A stretch of 38,473 nt of DNA. Origin: Alphaproteobacteria bacterium. Its GTDB lineage: Bacteria > Pseudomonadota > Alphaproteobacteria > SHVZ01. Below, piece after piece: positions 25,528 through 33,334 of the stretch; the stretch's first letter is position 1; each line of letters opens with the position of its first letter. The notes beneath the pieces are model-generated. The model ran no database searches. It had not been told where the DNA came from and was given only the letters and a program-made list of their open reading frames with translations. The position numbers and the translations under genes are program-made. Location of the stretch: positions 1 through 38,473 of the forward strand of contig VGEH01000027.1 of assembly GCA_016869375.1 (NCBI GenBank), given 5' to 3'.

Positions 25528-25940
25528 GCCGGGTTCTTGCGGAGAGCGGTATCCAACCTCGCGATCAAGACCGGGATGGAGATCGGCTTGACCAGGATGC
25601 CGCTCGCTCCCGCCAGCCGCGCCGCGCCCACCGCCTCGCGCGTGGCGACGCCAGTGATGACGATGACCGGTATCCGACTCACCCTCTCGTCCTTGTAGCC
25701 GCGGATGATCTTGAGGAAGGTGATGCCGTCGACGGGCTGCATCTGGATGTCGCAGAGAATGACATCAGGCCGCTGCTCGTCGACGAGCCTGAGGGCCTCG
25801 TCGCCATTCGTCGCTTCGACGATCTTTGCACCCCGATAGGAAGCGAGGCCCGCGATGATGAGATGGCGGGTCGATGCCTGATCATCGACGACAAGAATGG
25901 TGGGAGGCGGAGATTCCGCCGCCTCCGACTCTGGACTCAT
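25524..25940 (-). CDS. Single-domain response regulator
   Basis: TILVVDDQASTRHLIIAGL...PDVILCDIQMQPVDGITFLKIIRGY...IPVIVITGVATREAVGAARLAGASGILVKPIS. Confidence 0.92.
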   Translation of the reverse strand: MSPESEAAESPPPTILVVDDQASTRHLIIAGLASYRGAKIVEATNGDEALRLVDEQRPDVILCDIQMQPVDGITFLKIIRGYKDERVSRIPVIVITGVATREAVGAARLAGASGILVKPISIPVLIARLDTALRKNPA

Positions 25941-25971
25941 CGTCGCGACTCTGTGCTCCGGAGGACCACGC

Positions 25972-27162
25972 TCAGGCCGCTTCGGAGAGCTCGCGCGGGA
26001 GGAGCACGGTGACGACGGTGCCACCGCCCGGCCGCGTCACGATCTCGAGCTGACCGCCCAGCCGCTCGACGAGGGACCGCGTCAGCGGCAGGCCTAGGCC
26101 CGCGCCTTGCGGCCGCCCGTCGATCGGACGGCCGACCTGCCCGAACGGCTTGAGCGCGGTCGGGACATCGTCCGGCGCCATGCCGATGCCGGTATCGCGG
26201 ATGACCAGGATCATCGCACCGCGAAGCCGGTCGACGCGCGCCTTCAGCTTCACGCGGCCGCCCGAGGGTGTGAACTTGATCGCGTTGGTCGCGAGGTTGA
26301 GCACGATCTGCAGAAGCTTGGAGCCGTCGGTTCGAAGCTCCGGGAAATTCGGCTCGACCTCGACCTTGAGACGGACGCCGCTGTCGCCGGCGAGGTCGCG
26401 CACCATCGCGATCGCCTGGTCGAAGATGTCGCCGACGGAAACGGTCTCGGCGGCGATCGGTTCGGCGGCACCGGCCTCGGCCTTGGCGAGCGCCAGCGCG
26501 TCTTCGCAGACCCGCGCCAGATGGGTCGCGGAGCGGTGGATATCCGCGGCATAGCCGGGATAGCGCGGATCGCCGAGTGGGCCGAAATGCTGGGCTTTGA
26601 GGATCTCCGAGAATCCCATGATCGCGTTCAGGGGCGTGCGGATCTCATGCGCGAGATAGGCCGCGACCTCGGCATCGCTGCGCTGCTGCGCCTGGTTGCG
26701 CGCCTCGAGCGCGGCGAAGCGCTCCTCGGCCTCGCGCAGAAGCGCGCGCGCTTCGTTGAGCTTGCGGGCGGCAACGACGGCGCGATGCCAGGAGGCGTGC
26801 CAGCGCGACAGCCCGATCACCCGGTCCTTGAGCTCGCCTGCCTCGTGGGGAATGCGGACCGCATCGCCGATTGACAGCGCCACCGGCCGATGGGCCGGAT
26901 TGTCGTAGAGCGCGAGCGCCGCCGGCCGCTGTTCGTCGGGAAGGCGGGACCAGGCGATCAGCATCGATAGCGCCGCGGAACCGCCCGTGGACAGGTCGAG
27001 CACCACCAAGTCGCTCGCGCGCACCTTGCCGGATTCCAGAGGCTCCGCCGTCACGCGAAGCTCGGTCCCGGCGAGCAGCGGCTCGAGCTCGCGCGCCAGG
27101 GACGGCGCCCCGAGGACCAGCACCCGCGGCTCGGCCGCTGGAGGTGGCAAGGTGGAACTCAT
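25972..27162 (-). CDS. Sensor histidine kinase with receiver-like N-terminal region
   Basis: AYLAHEIRTPLNAIMGFSEILKAQHFGPLG; NLATNAIKFTPSGGRV; DTGIGMAPDDVPTALKPFGQV; GAGLGLPLTRSLVERLGG. Confidence 0.93.
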   Translation of the reverse strand: MSSTLPPPAAEPRVLVLGAPSLARELEPLLAGTELRVTAEPLESGKVRASDLVVLDLSTGGSAALSMLIAWSRLPDEQRPAALALYDNPAHRPVALSIGDAVRIPHEAGELKDRVIGLSRWHASWHRAVVAARKLNEARALLREAEERFAALEARNQAQQRSDAEVAAYLAHEIRTPLNAIMGFSEILKAQHFGPLGDPRYPGYAADIHRSATHLARVCEDALALAKAEAGAAEPIAAETVSVGDIFDQAIAMVRDLAGDSGVRLKVEVEPNFPELRTDGSKLLQIVLNLATNAIKFTPSGGRVKLKARVDRLRGAMILVIRDTGIGMAPDDVPTALKPFGQVGRPIDGRPQGAGLGLPLTRSLVERLGGQLEIVTRPGGGTVVTVLLPRELSEAA

Positions 27163-27211
27163 GCCCGATAGGAAACCATGGAAAGCCTTAAGCAGGCGTT
27201 AAAAGCCCGAC

Positions 27212-29068
27212 CTACGATCCTAGCGTGCGCTCGACATAGGCAGTCAGTTGCCCAAGACAAGCTTCGAGGCTGTTCGCGGCCGTGTCGACGACCAGCTCCG
27301 GCGATGCCGGCGCCTCGTAAGGTGCTGAGATGCCGGTGAATTCCGGAATCAGACCGGCCCTGGCCTTCTTGTAGTGGCCCTTGGGGTCGCGCTGCTCGCA
27401 GGTGGCGAGGTCGGCCTTCACATGGATCTCGTGAAACAACTCCGGGGCAATCTTGCGAGCGCCGTCGCGGTCCTCGCGATAGGGCGAGATGAAGGCCGTG
27501 ATGACGATCATCCCGGCACGGGCGAACAGCGCCGCGACCTCGCCGATGCGGCGGATGTTTTCGGTGCGGTCCTCCGGCGAGAAGCCGAGATCGGCAGAGA
27601 GCCCGTGGCGGATGTTGTCGCCGTCGAGCACCGTCACATGCCAGCCCTTGCGGAAAAGATGCTGCTCGAGCTCAACCGCGAGCGTCGACTTGCCGGCGCC
27701 AGAGAGACCGGTGAGCCAGAGGATACCGCTCTTGTGCCCGTTGGCCTGCCAACGTTCGGCAAGAGCGACGCGGCCCTCCTCGCGCTTGATGTTGGTCGAC
27801 TTGATGCCTTCGCGCCGGACGCGCGCATGACTGTCGAGCGCAACGGTCCCGCCCCCGGCGACGTCGTATGCGTCGACCAGCACGAAACGACCGGTGCGCG
27901 GCAAGACCTTGGAATCGTCGACCGCGAGCGTCGCACGCGTGCGCAGCACGATCTCGGCGATGTCGCCGGCGACCACCGCCTCGGCCGAGCGGCTGGCGAG
28001 ATCGGCGGTGTCGATCACGCGCTCGATCGTCTGCACCTCGACCTGATGCTCGGCGGTCGCCAGCTTCAGCTTGTAGCGCTTGCCGCGCAGCAGCGGCTCG
28101 CGGCCGAGCCAGACGATGCGGACGCGGAGGCTGTTGGTCTCGGCCGGCGCCGAGCCCTCGTGATGGCCGATCTGGCCGCGCTCGACGAAGATCTGGTCGT
28201 CGAGCGTGACGCCGATAGAGCGCCCCGCCTCGGCCTCGCTCGGCTTCGCGTTCTCCGGCCATGCCTCGATCGAGGCGATGCGCGCCTTGCGCCCACCGGG
28301 CGCAAAGGCCAGCGTATCGCCGACCTTGAGCCGCCCGCTCTCGATGCGCCCGGCGATGATGCGGCGTTCGTCGAATTTGTAGACATCCTGGATCGGAAAG
28401 CGGAGCGGCTGGTCGACGGGTGACGGCAGCGGCTGGAAGCCGTCGATCGTCTCGACCAGCGTCGGCCCGCGATACCAAACCATCGCTTCGGAGCGCCCCA
28501 CGATGTTGTCGCCTTCGCGCCCCGAAACCGGGATCACCGCCTTCGGCGCGATGCCGAGCGAACCGAGATAGGCCTCGATCGCATGCGCGACCTCGGTGAA
28601 GCGCGCGCGGTCGTAGCCGACCAGGTCCATCTTGTTAACGGCGACGACGATCTGAGTGAGCCCCAGCAGGCCGAGAAGAAAGGCATGCCGGCGCGACTGC
28701 TCGCGCACGCCCTCCTTCGCATCGACAACGAGCAACGCGCCATCCGCGGCAGCCGCGCCCGTCACCATGTTGCGCAGGAACTCCTTGTGGCCCGGCGCGT
28801 CGACCAGCGTGTAGCCGCGCTTCTTCGTCTTCAGCCAGACCTGCGTGGTGTCGATGGTGATGCCCTGGTCGCGCTCGGCCTGGAAGGCATCGAGCAGGAA
28901 GGCCCATTCGAAGGGCATGCCACGCTTGGCCGAGGAGGCGCGGATCGCTTCCAGCTTGCCCTCGGGCAACGAGCCGGTGTCGTGAACCAGGCGGCCGACC
29001 AACGTCGACTTGCCGTGATCGACATGGCCGGCGAGCGCGACGCGAAGAGGAGAGGTGGGCTCCGCCAT
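27212..29068 (-). CDS. cysNC: Bifunctional sulfate adenylyltransferase subunit 1 / adenylylsulfate kinase (CysNC)
   Basis: VALAGHVDHGKSTLVGRLVHDTGS GTPase N-terminus; C-terminal ILWLTGLSGAGKSTLAVELEQHLF...VTVLDGDNIRHGLSADLGFSPEDRTENIRR APS kinase; start overlaps cysD stop. Confidence 0.96.
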   Translation of the reverse strand: MAEPTSPLRVALAGHVDHGKSTLVGRLVHDTGSLPEGKLEAIRASSAKRGMPFEWAFLLDAFQAERDQGITIDTTQVWLKTKKRGYTLVDAPGHKEFLRNMVTGAAAADGALLVVDAKEGVREQSRRHAFLLGLLGLTQIVVAVNKMDLVGYDRARFTEVAHAIEAYLGSLGIAPKAVIPVSGREGDNIVGRSEAMVWYRGPTLVETIDGFQPLPSPVDQPLRFPIQDVYKFDERRIIAGRIESGRLKVGDTLAFAPGGRKARIASIEAWPENAKPSEAEAGRSIGVTLDDQIFVERGQIGHHEGSAPAETNSLRVRIVWLGREPLLRGKRYKLKLATAEHQVEVQTIERVIDTADLASRSAEAVVAGDIAEIVLRTRATLAVDDSKVLPRTGRFVLVDAYDVAGGGTVALDSHARVRREGIKSTNIKREEGRVALAERWQANGHKSGILWLTGLSGAGKSTLAVELEQHLFRKGWHVTVLDGDNIRHGLSADLGFSPEDRTENIRRIGEVAALFARAGMIVITAFISPYREDRDGARKIAPELFHEIHVKADLATCEQRDPKGHYKKARAGLIPEFTGISAPYEAPASPELVVDTAANSLEACLGQLTAYVERTLGS

Positions 29069-29928
29069 CACATGTAGCCCGCGACGCGAAGGCGCTCGAA
29101 GGAGTCTTCGGCCTCGTGATCCATCGCACGGCCGGCGCGCTCCGGCGTCCGCGTCGCCTCGAGCTCGGCGATGATCTCGTCGAGATTGGACGCGTTGCTG
29201 GTCATCGGATGGGTGATGTCCTGGTCGCCGAGCGAGCGATAGCGCTTCCCGCCCTTGGCGAAGTAGAGCTCGACGACCGGGATCTTCTCGCGGCGGATGT
29301 AGCGCCAGACATCGAGCTCCGTCCAATGCAGCAGCGGGTGCACGCGGATATGCGTTCCCGGCGCGAATTCGGTCTTGAACTGGTCCCAGAGCTCGGGCGG
29401 CTGCTCGCGCACATCCCATTCTGCGTTCTCGCCGCGCGGGCTGAAATAGCGCTCCTTCGCCCTTGTCGCATCTTCGTCACGGCGGATGCCGGCGATGACC
29501 GCCTTCAGCTTCAGGCGCTGCACGAGGTTCTTCAGCGCGTAGGTCTTGCGCGCCGAAGAACGCGCCGCCGGCGGCAAAGTCGGGTCCATTTCCTCGACCG
29601 GCGGGCAGGGTTCCTGGTTGAGATTCAGGCCCCATTCCGCCGCATATCGGTCACGGAACGCGTACATCTCGGGAAACTTTTTACCAGTGTCGCAGAACAA
29701 CGCCGGGAACGGCACCCGCCCGAAGAAAGCCTTCCGGCAGAGCCAGACCATGACGTTGGAATCCTTGCCCAGCGACCAGAGGAGACCGAGCGGATCCAGT
29801 TTGTTGAAGGCTTCGCGGAGTATGTAGACGCTCTGAGCCTCGAGCGCGTCGAGATGATCCATGAGGCGCTTGTTAAGCCAGCCCCGCCTTTGTGTCGAGC
29901 CCCCGAAATTCGCCGCCGCCTCCGCCAA
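29068..29928 (-). CDS. cysD: Sulfate adenylyltransferase subunit 2
   Basis: HLDALEAQSVYILREAFNKLDPLGLLWSLGKDSNVMVWLCRKAFFGRVPFPALFCDTGKKFPEMYAFRD. Confidence 0.96.
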   Translation of the reverse strand: MAEAAANFGGSTQRRGWLNKRLMDHLDALEAQSVYILREAFNKLDPLGLLWSLGKDSNVMVWLCRKAFFGRVPFPALFCDTGKKFPEMYAFRDRYAAEWGLNLNQEPCPPVEEMDPTLPPAARSSARKTYALKNLVQRLKLKAVIAGIRRDEDATRAKERYFSPRGENAEWDVREQPPELWDQFKTEFAPGTHIRVHPLLHWTELDVWRYIRREKIPVVELYFAKGGKRYRSLGDQDITHPMTSNASNLDEIIAELEATRTPERAGRAMDHEAEDSFERLRVAGYM

Positions 29929-29946
29929 GCCTTTGAAAGTCCTTGT

Positions 29947-29978
29947 CTTGATCTAGGCCGGCCGGCTTCCTAAATAGG
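29947..29978 (+). promoter_or_regulatory. Candidate RpoH (sigma-32) promoter CTTG-N18-CCTAAATAGG
   Basis: CTTG 29947-29950, CCTAAATAGG 29969-29978; fits recalled alphaproteobacterial heat-shock consensus CTTG-N17/18-CYTATNTNNG with one mismatch; upstream of hsp20. Confidence 0.65.
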
Positions 29979-30035
29979 TAGTCCCGGCGGTGCCTATTTC
30001 AGGGCCGCAGGAATGGGGCGCCCGGTCGGGCGTCC

Positions 30036-30061
30036 CGGCACTCGCTCAAAGGAGGAGGCCG
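30036..30061 (+). promoter_or_regulatory. ROSE-like RNA thermometer hairpin masking hsp20 Shine-Dalgarno
   Basis: CGGC-A-C-UCGCUC-AAA-GGAGGA-G-GCCG: UYGCU-type strand opposite the SD; preceded by GGGGCGCCC-GGTC-GGGCGTCCC hairpin (30015-30036). Confidence 0.5.
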
Positions 30062-30519
30062 TGAGTCGTATGCCGCTCTTCAACAGCCCGTTCCTGCTCG
30101 GTTTCGACCATTTTGAGCGGGCCGTCGACCGAATCGCCAAGATGTCGGCCGAAGGCTACCCGCCCTACAACATCGAACAGCTCGGCGAGAACCGGATTCG
30201 CATCACGTTGGCCGTGGCCGGCTTCGCGGACCGCGACCTGCAGATCCAGGTCGAGAACAACCAGCTGACAGTGCGCGGGCGCCAGGAGGACGCGGGCGAT
30301 CGCGTCTACCTGCATCGCGGCATCGCGGCTCGCCAGTTCCAGCGGAGCTTTGTTCTGGCCGAAGGCATTGAGGTCACGGGGGCCGAGCTCGACAACGGGC
30401 TTCTCCATGTCGACCTCGTTCGGCCAGAGCAGGAGAGTCGGGTGCGGAACGTGGAGATCAAGACGAGCAAGTCCGGCAGCCGGACGATCGACAGCAGGAC
30501 CTCGCAGGCGAAGTCCTGA
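30061..30519 (+). CDS. Hsp20/alpha-crystallin family small heat-shock protein
   Basis: YNIEQLGENRIRITLAVAGFADRDLQIQVENNQLTVRGRQEDAGDRVYLHRGIAARQFQRSFVLAEGIEVTGAELDNGLLHVDLVRP; GTG start after AAAGGAGGAGG. Confidence 0.94.
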   Translation: MSRMPLFNSPFLLGFDHFERAVDRIAKMSAEGYPPYNIEQLGENRIRITLAVAGFADRDLQIQVENNQLTVRGRQEDAGDRVYLHRGIAARQFQRSFVLAEGIEVTGAELDNGLLHVDLVRPEQESRVRNVEIKTSKSGSRTIDSRTSQAKS

Positions 30520-30560
30520 TGACCGGGTGCCATGGAAGGACCCGGAGAAGGAGCTCAGAG

Positions 30561-30776
30561 ATGACCGAGAACGAGAACTACAGCCCGATGAACGCCAACG
30601 ACCTGGCGCGGCTGGGCATGAACTTCGTCGCCTATGTGAAGCCGATCGTCGTCGAGGACGAGATGCGCTTCGCCATATGCGCCGCCGACGGCACGCAGAT
30701 GGGCCTCGCGCCGAATCGCGAGATCGCGTTCGCCGCCATCCGCCAGCACGAGCTGGAGCCGCTCAGCGTCCACTGA
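30561..30776 (+). CDS. DUF1150 family protein
   Basis: MNANDLARLGMNFVAYVKPIVVEDEMRFAICAADGTQMGLAPNREIAFAAIRQHELEPLSVH, immediately after hsp20. Confidence 0.88.
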   Translation: MTENENYSPMNANDLARLGMNFVAYVKPIVVEDEMRFAICAADGTQMGLAPNREIAFAAIRQHELEPLSVH

Positions 30777-30783
30777 GCCGAAA

Positions 30784-31938
30784 TCAGGGGCGCTGCACGA
30801 TCCGCGAGGCCGGGATCGCCAGGGTGGCCGTCGTCCCCTCGCCTTCGCGGCTGTCGATGTGAAGGCTGCCGCCGTTGAGTTCGGCCAGCGACCGGCTGAG
30901 CCATAGACCCAGACCCGCCCCGCGACCGCCGCGCGCTTGCTCGGCGGTCGCTCGCTGGAAGGGCTCGAAGATCGTCGTCATGCGATCGGTGGGAATGCCG
31001 AAGCCGGTATCGGCGACGACGACGATCAAGTTGCCGTCCCGGTCGCCTTCCACCCGAACCCAGACACGGTGCCCCGCCGGCGTGAACTTCGCCGAGTTGG
31101 AAAGCAGGTTGAGCAGGATCTGGCGGATCGACCTCCGGTCCACATGGATGATCCAGGACTCGTCGACCAGCGCCGCCTCGATCGTCGGGCCTAAGCCCTG
31201 GGCATAGCCGCGGGCCATGCGCACCGCCTCGTCGACGACCTCGGCGAGGACGACGTTCTCCGGCGTCTGCTGGAACTGGCCGAGCTCGATCTTCGACATG
31301 TCGAGCAGGTCGTTGATGATGCCGAGCAGATGCCGTCCGCTGACGGCGATGTCGCGAACGTATCCCCGATAATTGTCGTGGCCGAGCGGACCGAACAGCT
31401 GCTCGCCCATGATCTCGGAGAAACCCAGGATGGCATTCAGCGGCGTCCGAAGCTCATGGCTCATATTGGCAAGGAAGCGCGTCTTGGCGAGATCGGCGGC
31501 GGCGGCGATGTCGCGCGCCTGACGCCAGCGCGCCGAATCCGCTTCGGCATCGTGCTGAGGCGTCACGTCGCGCGTGGTCCCACGATGGCCGAGGAACTGG
31601 CCCTCCTCGCCGTAGAAGGGCCGGCCGCTGATGCGGAGATGGCGGATCCGCCCATCCGCCGCGGTCTGTACCACCGGCACGTCCATGAATGGCTCGCGTT
31701 TGTCGAGCACCTCGAGGAACTGGCGCTTCGCCGCCGGGTCCATGCCCTGCCCGGCATGCGTATCGAACAGCCTGAGGCCGACATAGGCCTCCGGCGGGAG
31801 TCCCGTCATGGCGCGAACGCCATCCGATACGAAGGTGTAGCGAAGCTCGCGGTCGAGCTCCCATAGCCAGTGCGAGGAGGATTCGGCGAAGTCGCGGAAC
31901 CGCTGCTCGCTTTCGCGCAGGCGGGCCTGCGTATCCAT
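30784..31938 (-). CDS. PAS-domain sensor histidine kinase (C-terminal part of a split PAS-PAS-HK)
   Basis: FRDFAESSSHWLWELDRELRYTFVSDGVRAMTGLPPEAYVG (PAS); MSHELRTPLNAILGFSEIMGEQLFGPLGHDNYRGYVRDIAVSGRHLLGIINDLLDMSKIE; DTGFGIPTDRMTTIFEPFQRA. Confidence 0.9.
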   Translation of the reverse strand: MDTQARLRESEQRFRDFAESSSHWLWELDRELRYTFVSDGVRAMTGLPPEAYVGLRLFDTHAGQGMDPAAKRQFLEVLDKREPFMDVPVVQTAADGRIRHLRISGRPFYGEEGQFLGHRGTTRDVTPQHDAEADSARWRQARDIAAAADLAKTRFLANMSHELRTPLNAILGFSEIMGEQLFGPLGHDNYRGYVRDIAVSGRHLLGIINDLLDMSKIELGQFQQTPENVVLAEVVDEAVRMARGYAQGLGPTIEAALVDESWIIHVDRRSIRQILLNLLSNSAKFTPAGHRVWVRVEGDRDGNLIVVVADTGFGIPTDRMTTIFEPFQRATAEQARGGRGAGLGLWLSRSLAELNGGSLHIDSREGEGTTATLAIPASRIVQRP

Positions 31939-31966
31939 CAGCGCAGGCGGGCCTGCGTATCCATCA
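31915..31966. repeat. 26-bp perfect tandem duplication (2 copies)
   Basis: gcgcaggcgggcctgcgtatccatca at 31915-31940 and 31941-31966. Confidence 0.97.
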
Positions 31967-32792
31967 GCGCCCGCTCGGCCTCCTTGAGCGGCGAGATGTC
32001 CATGCCGACGGTGAGCACGCTCGACGGCGGCCCCGCGCCGTCGGTCAGCGGCACCTTCTTCACCAGGAAGGTGCGGATGCTGCCATCGGCGATCGGCATC
32101 ACACGCTGGAAGGGCTGGCTTGCGACGCCCGAGGCCAGCACCGCCTCGTCCTGCGACCGCCCGACGGCAGCGACCTGCTCGCCGAGGAAGGCGCCGCTGA
32201 CGAGGCCGGTAGCCACGCCCGGCGTCGAGCCCAGGATCACGCGCGCGTAGTAGTCGTTCATCATCACGTATCGGGACAGCGCGTCCTTCACCATGATGAC
32301 GGCCGGCACCGTGTCGATGATGTCGCGCAGGAAACGCTCGGCATTGACGATCTGGGTGATCTCTCGGCCCGTGCCGCGGTATCCGGCGAACTCGCCCTTC
32401 GCATCGAAGATCGGCTTGGCGTTGATGCTGAAGTGCCGGAGACGTCCGCCCGCGTCCTTCCGCGCGAAGCGGAAGTCGACGATCGGCCTCCTGGCCGCCA
32501 GATCGCCGAGATGGTTCGACCAGGCTTCGTGGCTGACTTCCTCCAGGCCTTCCCTGACAGGGGTGCGGCCGAGGAGAACTGTCGGGTCCTCGCCGGTGCG
32601 CGCCGACGAGCCCGAGGAGATCAGCGAGAATCTGAGATCCCGGTCGAGCTCATAGAACCAGTCCGACGAGACCTCGGCAAAGTCGAGAAGGCGACGCTCC
32701 TCATCGGTCAGCGCCGGACGCCGGGCATCGCCGCCGGAGCGGGGCCCTTTCTGGTCGGTCGGCTCGGACACGGGACGACCTTCGTCCGTCAT
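31938..32792 (-). CDS. PAS-domain protein (N-terminal part of a split PAS-PAS-HK)
   Basis: VSSDWFYELDRDLRFSLISSGSSARTGEDP...GYRGTGREITQIVNAERFLRDIIDTVPAVIMVKDALSRYVMMND...ISPLKEAERALMDTQARLR*. Confidence 0.88.
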   Translation of the reverse strand: MTDEGRPVSEPTDQKGPRSGGDARRPALTDEERRLLDFAEVSSDWFYELDRDLRFSLISSGSSARTGEDPTVLLGRTPVREGLEEVSHEAWSNHLGDLAARRPIVDFRFARKDAGGRLRHFSINAKPIFDAKGEFAGYRGTGREITQIVNAERFLRDIIDTVPAVIMVKDALSRYVMMNDYYARVILGSTPGVATGLVSGAFLGEQVAAVGRSQDEAVLASGVASQPFQRVMPIADGSIRTFLVKKVPLTDGAGPPSSVLTVGMDISPLKEAERALMDTQARLR

Positions 32793-32956
32793 CGGTTCAG
32801 CCTGGTCGCGTAGACGCTTGGTAGCCGGTTCGGCGTTAACGAAGTGTTAACCGTCGTGTCACCCACACCGAAAGTTCGTGGAGCGAAACGCCCGGCTCGG
32901 CAAGCCCTGGCATTCCTGGACCTTAGCCTGGAGGCCGAGGCATCCTTCGCCCCGGC

Positions 32957-33334
32957 ATGCTTGAAACCACGCTCTGGGTCGGGCTCGGCGGCGCCATCGG
33001 CAGCATCGGCCGGTACTGGCTGGCGCTTCTCTTCGAGGCCCTCATTGCCTCCCGCTTTCCCTGGGCGACCGTCGTCACCAACATCACCGGGTCCTTCGTC
33101 ATCGGCGTCGTCGCGGCGCTGCCGCTGAGCCCGACGATGAGGCAGTTCCTGATGGTCGGCGTGCTCGGTGGCTACACCACCTTCTCCGCCTTCAGCCTGC
33201 AGACGCTCGTCCTCGCCCAGGACGGCGAATGGCCGAAAGCGGTGGCGAATGTTCTGGCATCGGTCATTCTCTGTCTTGCCGCGGTGTGGCTGGGCCACGC
33301 GCTGGCGAGCGGCATGCGAGGAGGTACAGCGTGA
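32957..33334 (+). CDS. crcB: Fluoride channel CrcB/Fluc
   Basis: LWVGLGGAIGSIGRYWLALL...FPWATVVTNITGSFVIGVVAAL...FLMVGVLGGYTTFSAFSLQTL. Confidence 0.95.
   Translation: MLETTLWVGLGGAIGSIGRYWLALLFEALIASRFPWATVVTNITGSFVIGVVAALPLSPTMRQFLMVGVLGGYTTFSAFSLQTLVLAQDGEWPKAVANVLASVILCLAAVWLGHALASGMRGGTA

Noticed and set aside
32793-32956. Possible fluoride riboswitch upstream of crcB
   Set aside because: I could not identify the conserved crcB-motif core in this 164-bp interval.
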